From assembly GCA_029339505.1 (NCBI GenBank), contig JAQISU010000231.1, forward strand, positions 776,001-840,000: a stretch of 64,000 bases of DNA, in the 5' to 3' direction. Under the pieces are notes generated by a model, which saw only the letters and a list, made by a program, of their open reading frames with translations, ran no database searches and was not told where the DNA came from. This stretch comes from Unio delphinus (Eukaryota; Mollusca; Bivalvia; Unionida; Unionidae). Positions 24,291 through 40,079 of the stretch are shown here, piece by piece (position 1 is the first letter of the stretch; every line of letters begins with the position of its first letter). The position numbers and the translations under genes are program-made.

Positions 24291-24703
24291 TAAATAGATT
24301 AAACCTATATTGTATCTAAACATCTACGACGTATTCGTTGTAAAATACAATGCTTCTGTGTTTTTATTTTTTAAAATTCTTATAACGCCTTGATATTCTC
24401 CACACTTTGTATATGGTAAGAAATCAGTCTTAAAAAGGTTAAAATAATATATTATAATAATTATCTGAAAAGTTGAAAAGGGATTGAATAACCTGCCATG
24501 TATAGGCGACTAATTATTTAATAGGGACAATGATATAATTAATACAAATAACTCTGACATTGGTATACAAAGACACGTATACAGCTGTAGGGTGTAGTAG
24601 AAACGGTAAACGTTTGATAGCGCATCACTTATAGTGTTTTGTTGACTCGTGTAATACAATCTAAGTAGGTGTTATTTGTATAAGATTTACTATAATGGTG
24701 TGA

Positions 24704-24704
<1 letters not shown>

Positions 24705-24745
<41 letters not shown>

Positions 24746-25112
24746 TATATCTCTGATGCAGACAAATAGCTCCACAACACAAGTAACCCAAAACACAACA
24801 CAAATGACCCACAACACAACATAACACAAATAACCGACAATACAAAACAAATAACCCACAACACAACACCAATAACCCAAAACACAACACAAATGACCCA
24901 CAACAACACAAATAACCCAAAACACAACACAAATGACCCACAACACAACACAACACAAATGACCCACAACACAACACAAATAATCCACAACATAACACAA
25001 ATAACCCAGAACACAACACAAATGACCCACAACACAACACAAATGACCCAAAACACAACACAAATGACCCACAACACAACACAAATAATCCACAATACAA
25101 ATGAACTCACAA
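24705..25112. repeat. (CA)n followed by an ACACAAATGACCCACAAC-type repeat
   Basis: A CA microsatellite (24705-24743) precedes about 340 bp of irregular repeats of AACACAACACAAATGACCC and AACACAAATAACCC types with variable spacing. The cysteine-rich frames on the minus strand are products of the repeat. Confidence 0.9.
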
Positions 25113-27410
25113 GAATTAGACGAGGCCGTAAAATATATTATAGAAGATACAGTGTTATGTATATTCATTTAGTATTGTTTTAGGTTTTATTCTGCATGGT
25201 CATATGATAAGAAGTTATGTATAGTTATATTTTGGATTTAACCTTGTCCAAATTCTAGTTTGTACCTTACCAGTAAGTTTACTTTGGTAAATAAATAAAA
25301 CATTTGCCAATTTATGAGAGTTAAATATATTAGGATCATTATAAATAAAGGTAAACATCTTTATTTCGGTCTGTGTCTAATAAATTGGTTTTCCCCACGG
25401 ATAAACGTGTTGTACCTGATGTTTACCACATTCGTTATTATCTTTGATGTAACAGATTCTATCTGTGTATAACCTATAATTATTTAGAAATGAAGTTTGG
25501 ACCTAAACCCTTTCTCTACTGTTGTGTTTTAGATTTTTATTTTTATATAATCTTAATTCCTTAAATAAATTTGATGCTTTCATTCGACATATTTAGCAGA
25601 ATCATTTTTATTTTTATGTTGTCAAGTTTTTGATTTTTGTTGAGTTTTTTATTTATTCAAATTATTATTCAGTGCTCTTCAAGAATATCTTTGGACAAAA
25701 ACATTCATCTGGAAATGTAGTGATTTCAGACAATGACATTATTATGGATTATATTTATTGTGACTAATTGGAAGACCGTTAGTATTAGTATATCAGTACA
25801 CTTCAGACCACTGGTCATTAGTACATTTGATGACTACATGTAATCAACACCTTCATGACCAGATCTTATTTTTCTAGAACCACGTAAATGTAGTTAGAAC
25901 TTCATTCATTAGTACAGTAATATAACGTTTTGGACATTTTGGGAGTTAATTCGCAAGACTTTAAGTTTTTTAAAAAAACGTTTCACTTTGCATTTTTGGG
26001 AAATATATTATTTTTCTAATTTTACTAAACTTGATGGGTTTTGCTCTTTTCATTGTTAGATTCAGATGATAAAAATAATATAAATCCAGGACACAATTTT
26101 CGCTAAAATATTTTAGAAGACTTTGTGAAATTCAAATTCACTTTGTTTCAAACTTTTCTATGTACCAGAAATTATTTTATATATCTGAGAAATTTAAAGT
26201 GAAACAACTGAATCAAGACTATCCCAACCACTCTTATATAGTGTTCATTTCAGTCAGTCAACATCTTTTCGTAATTCATTTGAAGCCTATTTTATGCATT
26301 GGATCTCTTGTGCTATTCTAATTGTCAAAGGTAGTCTGCAACAAACCAGCAAAGCCCATCGTAAAAGTAGATGCCTACCAAATTACAGATTTAGTCTGTG
26401 TGTGAATTTATAAAAACACAAGCCTGATTAAGCGCATTCATGTCCTCTAAATTAAATTTCTTTTTTGGGTGGGGCGGAGGAAGTCAAAGTACGCAATATC
26501 GAGTCCTTGACAGCTGTCGACTTAACCAGAGTCCATAGAACAGTCTTGAGCACTGTATGGCACATTGTGTTACATTAGTACTGTCGACTTAACATGGTCT
26601 ATAAAGCCACGTAGGGTCTTGCATACACTGAATGCTCATTGTGTTAATTAAATTTAGTAATAATATGTTAGTGTTATGAAGGAAGCATGCGTGCATTCTC
26701 TACAGAGTAATTGAAAATATATTTTAGTCTTAAGATGCATCGCTATCACATGTGTTCCAATGTGTAAATCGACAAGAGATTTTATCATAGGCGAGCTGGT
26801 AAATGTTTCTATTTTAATTTAGTTTTATTGTGCCAAGTTAATTACACCAGAAAAATAATTTAGTCAGACCTTTTTAAAATCAATTCTTTTGTTCAGATTA
26901 CATTGTTGTTTTGGTTCAATTAGGAATCAGTTACGTGCAGCTTAGCATTTCTGACTACCTTCAGACATTTTCTTTAAATACTTTAACATCTTTGATTTAG
27001 AAGAAGAAATTAAAATTGAGGAAAAAATATTTTTTTAAATGATGAACGGAAATTAAATGAAAACGAAAATAAAAACCATTCATTGGAGGTGACGTTTGAG
27101 TACGATAATAAACTCAATTTATTGGTTGTTATATTTCCTTCATTCCATTAATTAGTAGAGTCTTCTGTTAAACTCAGAGGTCTAAGTGTCTTTATTGCAA
27201 GCAAAAAATGTGCGCCATTTTAGTTTAAGAGATCTATGCATTTTAATTCTCAGTTTATTAAATCAATTTACTTGAAAATTGTTACAAGGAGATATTAATT
27301 TGAAACAGCTCAGAGTTATAACTCCACATGCTTTAACCTCACAACACATAAAACAAGAAAACAAAATTAAAAACAGAAACAAAATAGCAAAGCACGCTAC
27401 CACCCACATA
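25113..27410. other. Host intergenic DNA
   Basis: AT-rich, non-coding in appearance on both strands, with no frame worth reporting and no repeat array. Confidence 0.6.
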
Positions 27411-27419
27411 GTATCATTC

Positions 27420-29630
27420 TAATCCCCACTACTGACGACTAGAAGACATCCACAGCTCCATCAACACCACTGACTCCAAGAATATATTTGCACTCCACCA
27501 ACAAACTCTTAGCCTTAGAAGTCATTTACACCTCCATACCCAACTACTGACCCCTAGAAGACATTCACATCCCCATACCCAACTACATACCCCTAGAAGG
27601 CATTCACGTCCCCATACCCAACTACATACCCTTAGAAGGCATTCACACCCCCACACCAAACTACTGTGCCCTAGAAGGCATTTACATCACCATACCCAAC
27701 TACTGACCCCAAGAATACATTCACACCCCATACCAAACTAGTGTTACCTAGAAGGCATTCACATCCCCATACACAACTAGTGAACCCTAGAAGACATTCA
27801 CATCCCCATACCTAACTACAGACCCTTAGAAGGAATTCACGTCCAAATACCCAACTACAGACCCCTAGAAGGCATTCACATTCCCATACCCAACTACTGA
27901 CCCCTAGAAGGCATTCACATCCACATACCCCACTATAGACCCTTAGAAGGCATTCACATCCCCATACCCAGCTACTGACCCCTAGAAGGCATTCACATCC
28001 CCATACCCAACTAATGTCCCCTAGAAGACATTTACATCCTGATACCCAACAACTGACCCCTAGAAGGCATCCACACGCCAATACCAAACTACTGACTCCC
28101 AGAAGGCATTCACATCCACATACCCAACTACTGTCCACTAAGAAGGCATTTACATCCGCATACCCAACTACTGTCCCCTAGAAGACATTCACATCCCCAT
28201 ACCCATCTACTGACCCCTAGAAGGCATTTACATCCCCATACCCAACTACTGTCCCCTAGAAGACATTCGCATCCCCATACCCAACTACTGACCCCTAGAA
28301 GGCATTCACATCCCCATACCCATCTACTGACCCCTAGAAGGCATTTACATCCCCATACCCTACTACGGACCCCTAGAAGGTATTCACATCTCCATACCCA
28401 ACTACTGACCCCTAGAAGGCATTCACATCCCCATATCCAACTACAGACCCTTAGAAGGCATTCACATTCCCATACCCAACTAATGACCCCTAGAAGGCAT
28501 TCACATCCCCATACCCAACTACTGACCCCTAGAAGGCATTCACATCCCCATACCCTACTACGGACCCCTAGAAGGTATTCACATCCCCATACCCAACTAC
28601 TGACCCCTAGAAGGCATTCACACCTACATACCCAACTACAGTCTCTTAGAAGGCATTCACATCCCAATACGCAACTACTGACCCTTAGAAGGCATTCACA
28701 CCCCCATACCCAACTACTGTCCCCTAGAAGGCATTCACATTCCTATACCCTACTACTGTCCCCTAGAAGGCATTTACATCCCCATATCCAACTACTGAAA
28801 CCTAGAAGGCATCCACACCCCCATACCCAACAACTGACTTCTAGAAGGCATTCACCCCCCCCCCACATATCCAACTACTGACCCCTAAAAGGCATATCCA
28901 TACCCAACTCTTGACCCATAAAAAACATTTACATCCTCATACCCAACTACAGACCCTTAGAAGGCATTCCCATTCCCATACCAAACTACTGACCCTAAGA
29001 AGGCATTCACAGGTCCTTACTCAACTACATCCCCATACCAAACTACTGACCCCTAGAAGGCATTCACTCCCCCCCCACATATCCAACTACTGACCCCTAA
29101 AAGGCATTCACCCTCCATACCCAACTCTTGACCCATAAAAAAATTTACATCCCCATACCCAACTACAGACCCTTAGAAGGCATTCCCATTCCCATACCCA
29201 ACTACTGACCCCAAGAAGGCATTCACAGCCCCATACTCAACTACTGATCCCTAGAAGGCATTTACATCCACATACCCAACTACTGACCCCTAGAAGGCAT
29301 TCACACCCCCATACCCAACTATTGTCCCCTAGAAGGCATTCACACCCCCATACCCATGTACTGTCCCCTAGAAAGCATCAACATCCACATACACAACTAC
29401 TGACTCCTAGAAGACATTCATATCCCCATACCCAACTACTGACCCCTAGAAGGCATCCACACCCCATACCCAACTACTGTCCTCTAGAAGGCAGTTACAT
29501 CCCCATACCCAACTACTGACCCCTAGAAGGCATTCACACCCCCATACCCAACTACTGACTCCTAAAAGGCATTCAAACACCCTCCCCCATTTCCCGCTAC
29601 TTATCCCTAGAAGGCAAGTCTACAATTCCA
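27420..29630. repeat. 39-bp minisatellite, about 55 copies
   Basis: The unit includes CCCTAGAAGGCATTCACATC and CCCATACCCAACTACTGA. Copies vary at a few positions (ACTGTCCC, ACAGACCC, GAAGACATT) and form local runs of like variants. Since 39 is three times 13, long frames with a 13-residue repeat persist on both strands; these are not genes. Confidence 0.95.
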
Positions 29631-30310
29631 CCTACTATGCAGGGTAGTATGTAAAAGAGCAAATGAAAATATCATACAGGATTTTCCAACTGCATCTTTT
29701 CCAGACTGACTGACCACAAGCGCATATGTTCCCAAACTAGAGGCTCCATGTGCCTCTGTTCTTGACTGACTCCTCAACTGCCTCTGGTAAAAAGAAGTCT
29801 TTTAAACACTGAAAAGTACTTTAAAATTTAGAATACATGCTTTGTTTCCTAAATTAATACCTAAAGGCGTTTAATTTCGGCAATTATGTCGAAGTCTTGG
29901 TTGACAGGCAGAACGACAAAGGAAATATTGTGATTACAACTAGGTGCCATGTGTCATATTTGTATATGCTATGTGACTTGTTGCTTCCAGTTACAGCTCA
30001 TTTTGTTTTGTTTTACAGTAATTACCACACTAAGACACATTATATACACCGCTAATAAATAAAATAAGCCTCTGTTTATTTTGGGAAATATTGCATACAT
30101 GATTATGGGACCAAGAAAAAGATTAAAATGAAAAAAAAAATAAACATTCAGTTCACAGCAAAATTTACTTTAGAATTTAATTTAATTTTATTTAATTTTA
30201 TATGCCCCAATCACACATTTTCTATATGTCACACTTATAATAGCACTTACTAACACCATTGACGACTGATGTTTTGATGTTATGTTCGGCAAAGAACCGA
30301 GGTATTAGAA
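29631..30310. other. Host intergenic DNA
   Basis: No gene or repeat array seen, apart from a short TTTAATTTTA repeat near 30180-30200. Confidence 0.55.
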
Positions 30311-30311
30311 T

Positions 30312-30357
<46 letters not shown>

Positions 30358-30777
30358 ATCTCTTGACCTAATGTGATCGTTGAGGTACTGTGCTGCTGAA
30401 CATCTGATCAGTTCCCTCCACTTGTCTCGATCATGTGCCAATGCCTGTGTCTCTGTAAAACGTTTTCTGGTCCATTCTGTAATGTTGTTAGTTCACGTTT
30501 TTGGCTCTCTACCTCTCCTTCTGCCACCTTGGACACTGCCCTGCAGTACTGTTGGGGATAGACCGTTGGCTCTAGTGACATGGCCATACCATTTCAGCTT
30601 TCTCTTTTTGACAGGGATGAGGAGGTCTTCATAATGGCCTACTTTGCGCCTGATAGTGTTACGCACTTCTTCATTTCTGATGTGGTCCATGTCAGAGATG
30701 CCAAGGATGGTTCTGTAGCATCTCATAGTGGGAATAATGAGAATACGATCAGAATGTATTGTAAGACTATTATACAT
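30312..30777 (-). pseudogene. LINE 3' end (reverse-transcriptase C-terminal part) with (GAT)n tail
   Basis: On the minus strand a frame of 95 residues holds MRCYRTILGISDMDHIRNEEV, the RRKVGHYEDLLIPVKKRKLKWYGHV block and a run GGRRRGR. These are the closing segments of endonuclease/reverse-transcriptase LINE proteins. The homology continues out of frame toward 30360 and ends in a (GAT)n tail (ATC repeats on the plus strand, 30312-30357). A 5'-truncated, decayed copy. Confidence 0.8.
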
Positions 30778-30789
30778 TAATCGTTTGTG

Positions 30790-31790
30790 GGTTGATCAGT
30801 TAATTATGATCAGTATAATTCGTAATGTTAGAAATATAATTTATATCTTTGTTTATCAATGAAAGTCATGCGCACTTTCAAATTAAATTGATGAAATTCA
30901 TGCATTAATTACAATAGCTAAGGGTTGCAAATGATTTTTAATAAACATTTAATTACCGTTTACACACTGGTCACATTTGCCATTTTAAAACATTGTGAAT
31001 GATAGGTCTATGTAATAATGCTTATACGTTACATGGCTATCCAGATTGATGGTTAATGGCAGATGTTATAAGTCAAAACAAAATTGCTGGCAATTCCGAA
31101 ACGTTTTCAACGTGCGATCTAAAATTCCAATTAAAGTTTTGGACCAAGTTATGCACCTATGATTCAGTTGTCAAAGGAAAGTTTTCATGATAATTAGTTA
31201 AAAAGCTAATAGTTTGTACAGACTTCAAATAGGAAGGTAAAAGGTTGAAGACTGATTTTATTGTCTGACGGATTGACATAGCAGTGGTCAAGATAATGTA
31301 TCAGTTTAAATCAATTGTGTACTACCTAAATGAAACTAAAATAATGCTGAAATGTCAGTTTTAAAATCATTTGCCAAGTCTCTGTACTCCGGGGATATAG
31401 GAACTATGTTTCTTTGTTTTTACAAACTATATATAACTTTGTTAAAACTATTTTATTTAGCTCGTGGTTTTATGAACTGCTATCCGGTCAAATTGTATTT
31501 GTTTTTTTATGTCATTACAATGATCCATAAATACAAATGAATCTTTGAGTTATACGTTCTACTCTAGTAAAAGATGGTAAGGGAACTAAATCGGCTGTCT
31601 TCTGCAGCTATTATTATATTAATGTAAACAAAAGCAACCACTCTCATGGAAAAGTAGTGGGATGGTGTGCACAAATGGTTTATGTAGTGGCACAGTGTTC
31701 ATTTATGTTATCATTACACTGTTGCGCTCTAGGGACTTGAAAATGACAAGACAAGGTAAAAACCAACAAGCATTAAAGTTTCTAAAATGT
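30790..31790. other. Host intergenic DNA
   Basis: No gene seen; short unsupported frames only. Confidence 0.55.
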
Positions 31791-31794
31791 ATAT

Positions 31795-32040
31795 TTATTT
31801 TCACTGTGGGACACCTTATGTCCAGCACTAACCTGGTGGGACACGCAATATTCTGCACTAACGCTCTATACTGCACTAACCTGGTGTGAAGCGCAATACC
31901 TTGCGCTAAACTAGCAGGGCACGCTATATCGTACACCAAGTGGAATAGACTATATCGTGCACTAACCCGGTAGGACACACTATTTCCTGAACTAATCTGG
32001 TAGGACACTCTTTGTCCAGCACTGAACTGGTGAGACACGC
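31795..32040. repeat. Degenerate minisatellite of about 30 bp
   Basis: Seven to eight diverged units built on GCACTAACCTGGTGGGACAC and GCAATATTCTG. Unit length varies by a few bases. The 111-aa minus-strand frame is derived from it. Confidence 0.85.
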
Positions 32041-32251
32041 TAAATTTAGAGGAAGAACATAGGGTATTTCAATTATTCATTTGTATCTACAAGTGCTCGG
32101 ATCTTGTAGATATTAAGAAGTTAATCCGTTTTATGTTGTGATGCAGCTTGGGGATAATTATTTTATTTTCATCAAATTATTTAGATTTCAAGTTTGCTTT
32201 CTCTGGAAATACTAGTGTTCTAAACTAATACTTTGACAAGGACAGTTATTA

Positions 32252-32734
32252 AAATTTACACATACTTCAAACACTAGAATATTATTTACACATACTTCAA
32301 ACGCTAGAATATTATTTACACATACTTCAAACACTAGAATATTATTTACACATACTTCAAACACTAGAATATTATTTACACATACTTCAAACACTAGAAT
32401 ATTATTTACACATACTTCAAACACTAGAATATTATTTACACATACTTCAAACACTAGAATATTATTTACACATACTTCAAACACTAGAATATTATTTACA
32501 CATACTTCAAACACTAGAATATTATTTACACATACTTCAAACACTAGAATATTATTTACACATACTTCAAACGCTAGAATATTATTTACACATACTTCAA
32601 ACACTAGAATATTATTTACACATACTTCAAACACTAGAATATTATTTACACATACTTCAAACACTAGAATATTATTTACACATACTTCAAACACTAGAAT
32701 ATTATTTACACATACTTCAAACACTAGATATTAT
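32252..32734. repeat. 30-bp tandem array, 16 near-identical copies
   Basis: The unit contains ATTTACACATACTTCAAACA and CTAGAATATT. Only isolated substitutions (ACGCTAG for ACACTAG, at two copies) are seen over 480 bp, so the array is young or kept uniform. The minus strand reads as a 10-residue repeat (FEVCVNNILV), without evidence of being translated. Confidence 0.96.
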
Positions 32735-32739
32735 TTTCA

Positions 32740-36060
<3,321 letters not shown>

Positions 36061-36065
36061 GGAAA

Positions 36066-36200
36066 CGTGAAATATGACGTCTTATGTATTCAGCATATTA
36101 GATACACAGGTACAAAATTAACTACATATTTTGTTATGTAATCAGCATATTAGATACACAGGTACAAAATTAACTACATATTTTGTTATGTAATCAACAT
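36066..36200. repeat. 54-bp direct duplication
   Basis: A block containing CAGCATATTAGATACACAGG and TACAAAATTAACTACATATT is present twice, followed by a partial diverged third copy. Confidence 0.85.
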
Positions 36201-36399
36201 ATTATATATCAAGTACCTAACAGTACACCTATAATGCGTTTTTATGCAGTCTGCATATTAAGTACATGGGTATGATTAGTATATCCATTAAGCCTTTTAA
36301 GTCCAATGTATCAGATAAAAAGGTAATAAGGCAATGACATATAGATTACAACACAGATGAAGCCATTTGTTTTGATAATACAAATCTAGCCAACGATTT

Positions 36400-37343
36400 G
36401 AGTTGATGCTACCATCCAGTTTTAGAGACGTGCGTTTCGGATGGGAAATCAATGATGACATGTAACACGCTGCAGAGGAATGGTAATAAAACTGAGACCA
36501 TTATGATCAGAACATCAATATTATCTCGTTCACATCCCTTACGTCAAACAATAGATATTAGCAACACCATCATTAAATTTACACAGTCACTACGAAACCT
36601 AGGTGTTACTCTGGACGGTACTTTCACATTGTGCTATCATGAACGTAAACAGGGCTGCATATCTTGAGCTGTGACGCATCAACTCCATTCGCAAATATCT
36701 TTCAGTTGATGCCACTAAATCACTTGTGTTCATTAGTACCTTGTAGACTGGGCTATTGTAACTCAAATATGTCTGGTTCCTCTCAATATCTACTCCAGAA
36801 ACTTCAAAACGTAAAAAACACAGCTGCTCGGATCACCTTTATAGTACCACGATCAGAGGACACCTATACGCTTTGTATCCAACACCGGCTATTCATTTGA
36901 TCCCAAATCAATCACATTTGTTCTCTGTGCTACGTTTCACTGACGGGATCCAGTCCACCATACCTATCTGGTCTCACCCATGTGTACACACCAGCAATAT
37001 ACTTACGCTCCTCTTCTGACAATCGTATACTCATTATTCCAACTATGAAAACGAAGTCATATGGACAACGTTCTTTTGCATACCAGGGCACAGCAACGTG
37101 GAACGAATTGCTTATTGAATTTAGACACAAGGATAAGGTGATCCCATTGAAGATTGCTCTTAAAATTCACCTTTTTAGACTGCAAGTACAAACGATAAGA
37201 CCAAATATTGTTTCCTGCCTTAAATATATGTTTTATGTTAGTTGTTTTGTTCGTAATCATATCACTATATATTGATTTTTATATGTGTTTTCTAATGTAA
37301 AGCATTTAGATCTTCTAGATATTAGGCGCTATGCAAAGTCCTC
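36400..37343 (+). pseudogene. LINE 3' part (Jockey/CR1-like reverse transcriptase C-terminus)
   Basis: Three neighbouring frames hold successive parts of one decayed protein: LQRNGNKTETIMIRTS and SLRNLGVTLDGTF (36452-36667), RLGYCNSNMSGSSQYLLQK and NVKNTAARITF (36664-36900), then YGQRSFAYQGTATWNELLIE and ALKIHLFRLQ (36982-37200). These are the standard closing segments of CR1/Jockey-type LINEs. Frameshifts and stops separate them. The copy ends in a 3' tail (GGCGCTATGCAAAGTCCT) leading directly into a TTR-rich microsatellite. Confidence 0.85.
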
Positions 37344-37746
37344 ATTATTATTATTGTTGTTGTTATTGTTATTGTTATTGTTGTTATTGTTATTGTTGTT
37401 ATTGTTATTGTTGTTATTGTTATTGTTGTTATTGTTGTTATTGTTATTGTTATTGTTGTTATTGTTGTTATTGTTATTGTTGTTATTGTTATTGTTGTTA
37501 TTGTTATTGTTGTTATTGTTATTGTTGTTATTGTTATTGTTGTTATTGTTATTGTTATTGTTCTTGTTGTTGTTATTGTTGTTATTGTTGTTATTGTTGT
37601 TATTGTTATTGTTGTTATTGTTGTTTTTGTTGTTGTTATTGTTGTTATTGTTATTGTTGTTATTGTTGTTATTGTTGTTGTTGTTATTATTGTTGTTATT
37701 GTTGTTATTGTTGTTATTGTTGTTGTTGTTGTTGTTGTTGTTGTTA
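37344..37746. repeat. (TTGTTA)n-like microsatellite, 400 bp
   Basis: Irregular TTG and TTA triplets follow the LINE tail directly. The 177-residue leucine frame and the 141-residue asparagine frame on the opposite strand are artefacts of the triplets. Confidence 0.97.
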
Positions 37747-39400
37747 ACTGTCATTATGAAACTTCACGAAGAAAATTATCGATCTCTACCGTCTTTTATA
37801 ATGGATGCCATGCACTAAACATGGGTCAAAATAAGAGCGCGTTGAATGGAATCGTCAAAATTGACGTTTTTACGTAGCTTTCATTGTGACATCAGAGCGC
37901 GCGACATTCAATCCTGATTTTACTGGATCACAATTTTAGGTTCATTTCCTCCTAAAACGTCTGCGTACTTTTAACATTGACTTTACCGTATGCATCTCTA
38001 GGGGAGTTTAAATAATTATCTTTCAAAGGAATATAGATGCGAATCCAAATGAAGTAAATACGTGTCATTTATGTGGAATCACATTCTAAAAATGACACCC
38101 ATTTCTGAAATAGCCGGTTTGGAATGCCTACATGACCATTGTGACTTGTACAATGAACAGCGCAGATGTTATTTAGCTTCTTTCGGCAAAATTCTCATCT
38201 TTCTATGGTATGGTTGAAATTAGTTTCGTACATATCATCAAGAATATATCTGACACATTGTTGGAATGTTTATGATACAAATAAAAGTTGTATTTTTAAT
38301 TCGCAAAGTTGGGTTGTGTTGTTATTTCCTACCTTTTAGCATAAACTTCAGTTCAAGTGTAACATGGATATCAAGACATACTCACAATTAAGGACATTGA
38401 AATCAGCAGGAATGCTGATGCGAGCTATTGATTAAACCAAAGTGAGTATAAGTGAAAATACGGAAGTCCAAAAGATGTACTAAACAGCTGAGACTTGTGA
38501 TTGACAGGCATAGTTCCGTATCTGAAGCGTGATAAGAGAAAACTCTGTCAGAAAGGTAGAGCAACTTAAGAACGTAGTGGTTATGCCTACCGATTGCAAG
38601 ACATCCTTCAGTATTGTTCATGATGCCATAATGCAACTCATTGATCGCCTGAACGCAGAAAGAAGAAAGGCAAATATTAATAAAACAGGACTTCGTGTCA
38701 TTTTATAATAAAATCGTGTTCTTAAATAATGAACTAAGCAAAGCATAGGCAAGGATATGCCATTTAACATTATTTTTAAAATCACTTTTGAGTTACATGA
38801 AGAATATAAAATATAAATAAAGATAATTGAATGTTAAGCGGTTTTCATCCGTTAAATTGGTTTTAAAAGAGCCGATAATGAAAATTTGTACAATAAAAGG
38901 GAACGCATCTGCGGTAGGGGAAAAGTTGTACGACGAACATAAATAGACTCTACAACAAATCATCAATTTTAAACAAAATCTGGGAAAAGCCGACAAAGAA
39001 AAAAAAATCGGTATACAAGTGCAATAACTTGGAGGTAATTATGTATTTTTGTATATATCTTCTGTACGTTATGTCATATATTTTATTTCTGTTGGTATAT
39101 ATTTCTTTCCCATATAAGTACGTGTTTTCGTAAACTAAAGGTTAGAAAGATGGCTGTCAATTCAGATTCATTTAAGCTAAACGTTTATATCATGCTAAAT
39201 TATTTGTTTTGGAAAAATGTCATTATTTCATGCTGCTCCTCTGTCTCTATCTTATTCATAGTTAAACATCCATACAGGAGATGATTAAAGATAAACATCC
39301 ATACAGGAGATGATTAAAGATAAACGTCACTTCTTGTTCACGCGATCGTACACTTGCTCCCCCCCCCCCCCCTCGCATCATACAAGTGCTAGTGGTCTAG
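37747..39400. other. Host intergenic DNA
   Basis: No gene seen. A run of 13 C at 39359-39371 lies near its end, and a short direct repeat (CATCCATACAGGAGATGATT) at 39266-39316. Confidence 0.55.
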
Positions 39401-39404
39401 CTAA

Positions 39405-40075
39405 GAAAACAGGGTATGAGGTGGGTTACTGGTAACATTTTGAGTTAAGGAGTGGGGTATGACTTGGATAACTGCTAACATGTTGAACTAAAGAATGGGG
39501 TATGACTTTGGTTGCTGGAAATATGTCTAGCAAAGGAAATGTAGTCTAACTTGCGTTACTGGTAACACGGCTAAGAAAATCGGGTATAACCCGTATCACT
39601 GGTAACATCCAAATTAAGGAATTATGGTGTGACTTGGGCTACTGGTAACGTGCATAGCTAAGGAAATGTGGTGTGACTTGGGCTACTGGGACTGGCTACA
39701 AAAATGTAGTATGAGGTGGGTTACTGGCAATATTTCGAGTTAAAGAGTGGAGTATGACTTGGGTTACTGGTAACATATAGAGATAAATGAAATGTGTTAT
39801 GACTTGGGTTACTGGTAACATGGGTAGATACGGAAATCAGGTATGACTTGCTTTACTGGTAGATAAGGAAATCGGGTATGACTTGCTTTACTGGTAACAT
39901 GGGTAGATACGGAAATCGGGTATGACTTGCTTTACTGGTAACATGGGTAGATACGGAAATCAGGTATGACTTGCTTTACTGGTAGATAAGGAAATCGGGT
40001 ATGACTTGCTTTACTGGTAACATGGGTAGATACGGAAATCAGGTATGACTTGCTTTACTGGTACAATCTAAAGCT
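39405..40075. repeat. Minisatellite of about 44 bp
   Basis: Units contain GGTATGACTTGCTTTACTGG and TAACATGGGTAGATA. Copies in 39405-39790 are strongly diverged; those in 39830-40070 are near-identical, and some lack the TAACATGGG part, giving a shorter variant. Confidence 0.88.
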
Positions 40076-40079
40076 AAGT

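Noticed and set aside
24661..25183. Cysteine-rich repeat proteins of about 150 aa on the minus strand
   Set aside because: Three overlapping frames of the same array are all open, which shows base composition and not coding.
27812..29519. Cysteine/tryptophan- or histidine-repeat proteins of 60-180 aa
   Set aside because: The 39-bp minisatellite keeps frame because 39 is divisible by three; there is no start region, promoter or splice context.
30380..30780. Plus-strand frames of 84 and 66 aa
   Set aside because: They are antisense to the LINE reverse-transcriptase fragment, which accounts for the sequence.
32252..32734. CRISPR-like array of 30-bp repeats
   Set aside because: The repeats are directly joined with no spacers, and the DNA is animal.
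37285..37818. 177-aa leucine-rich and 141-aa asparagine-rich proteins
   Set aside because: They are translations of a triplet microsatellite on the two strands.
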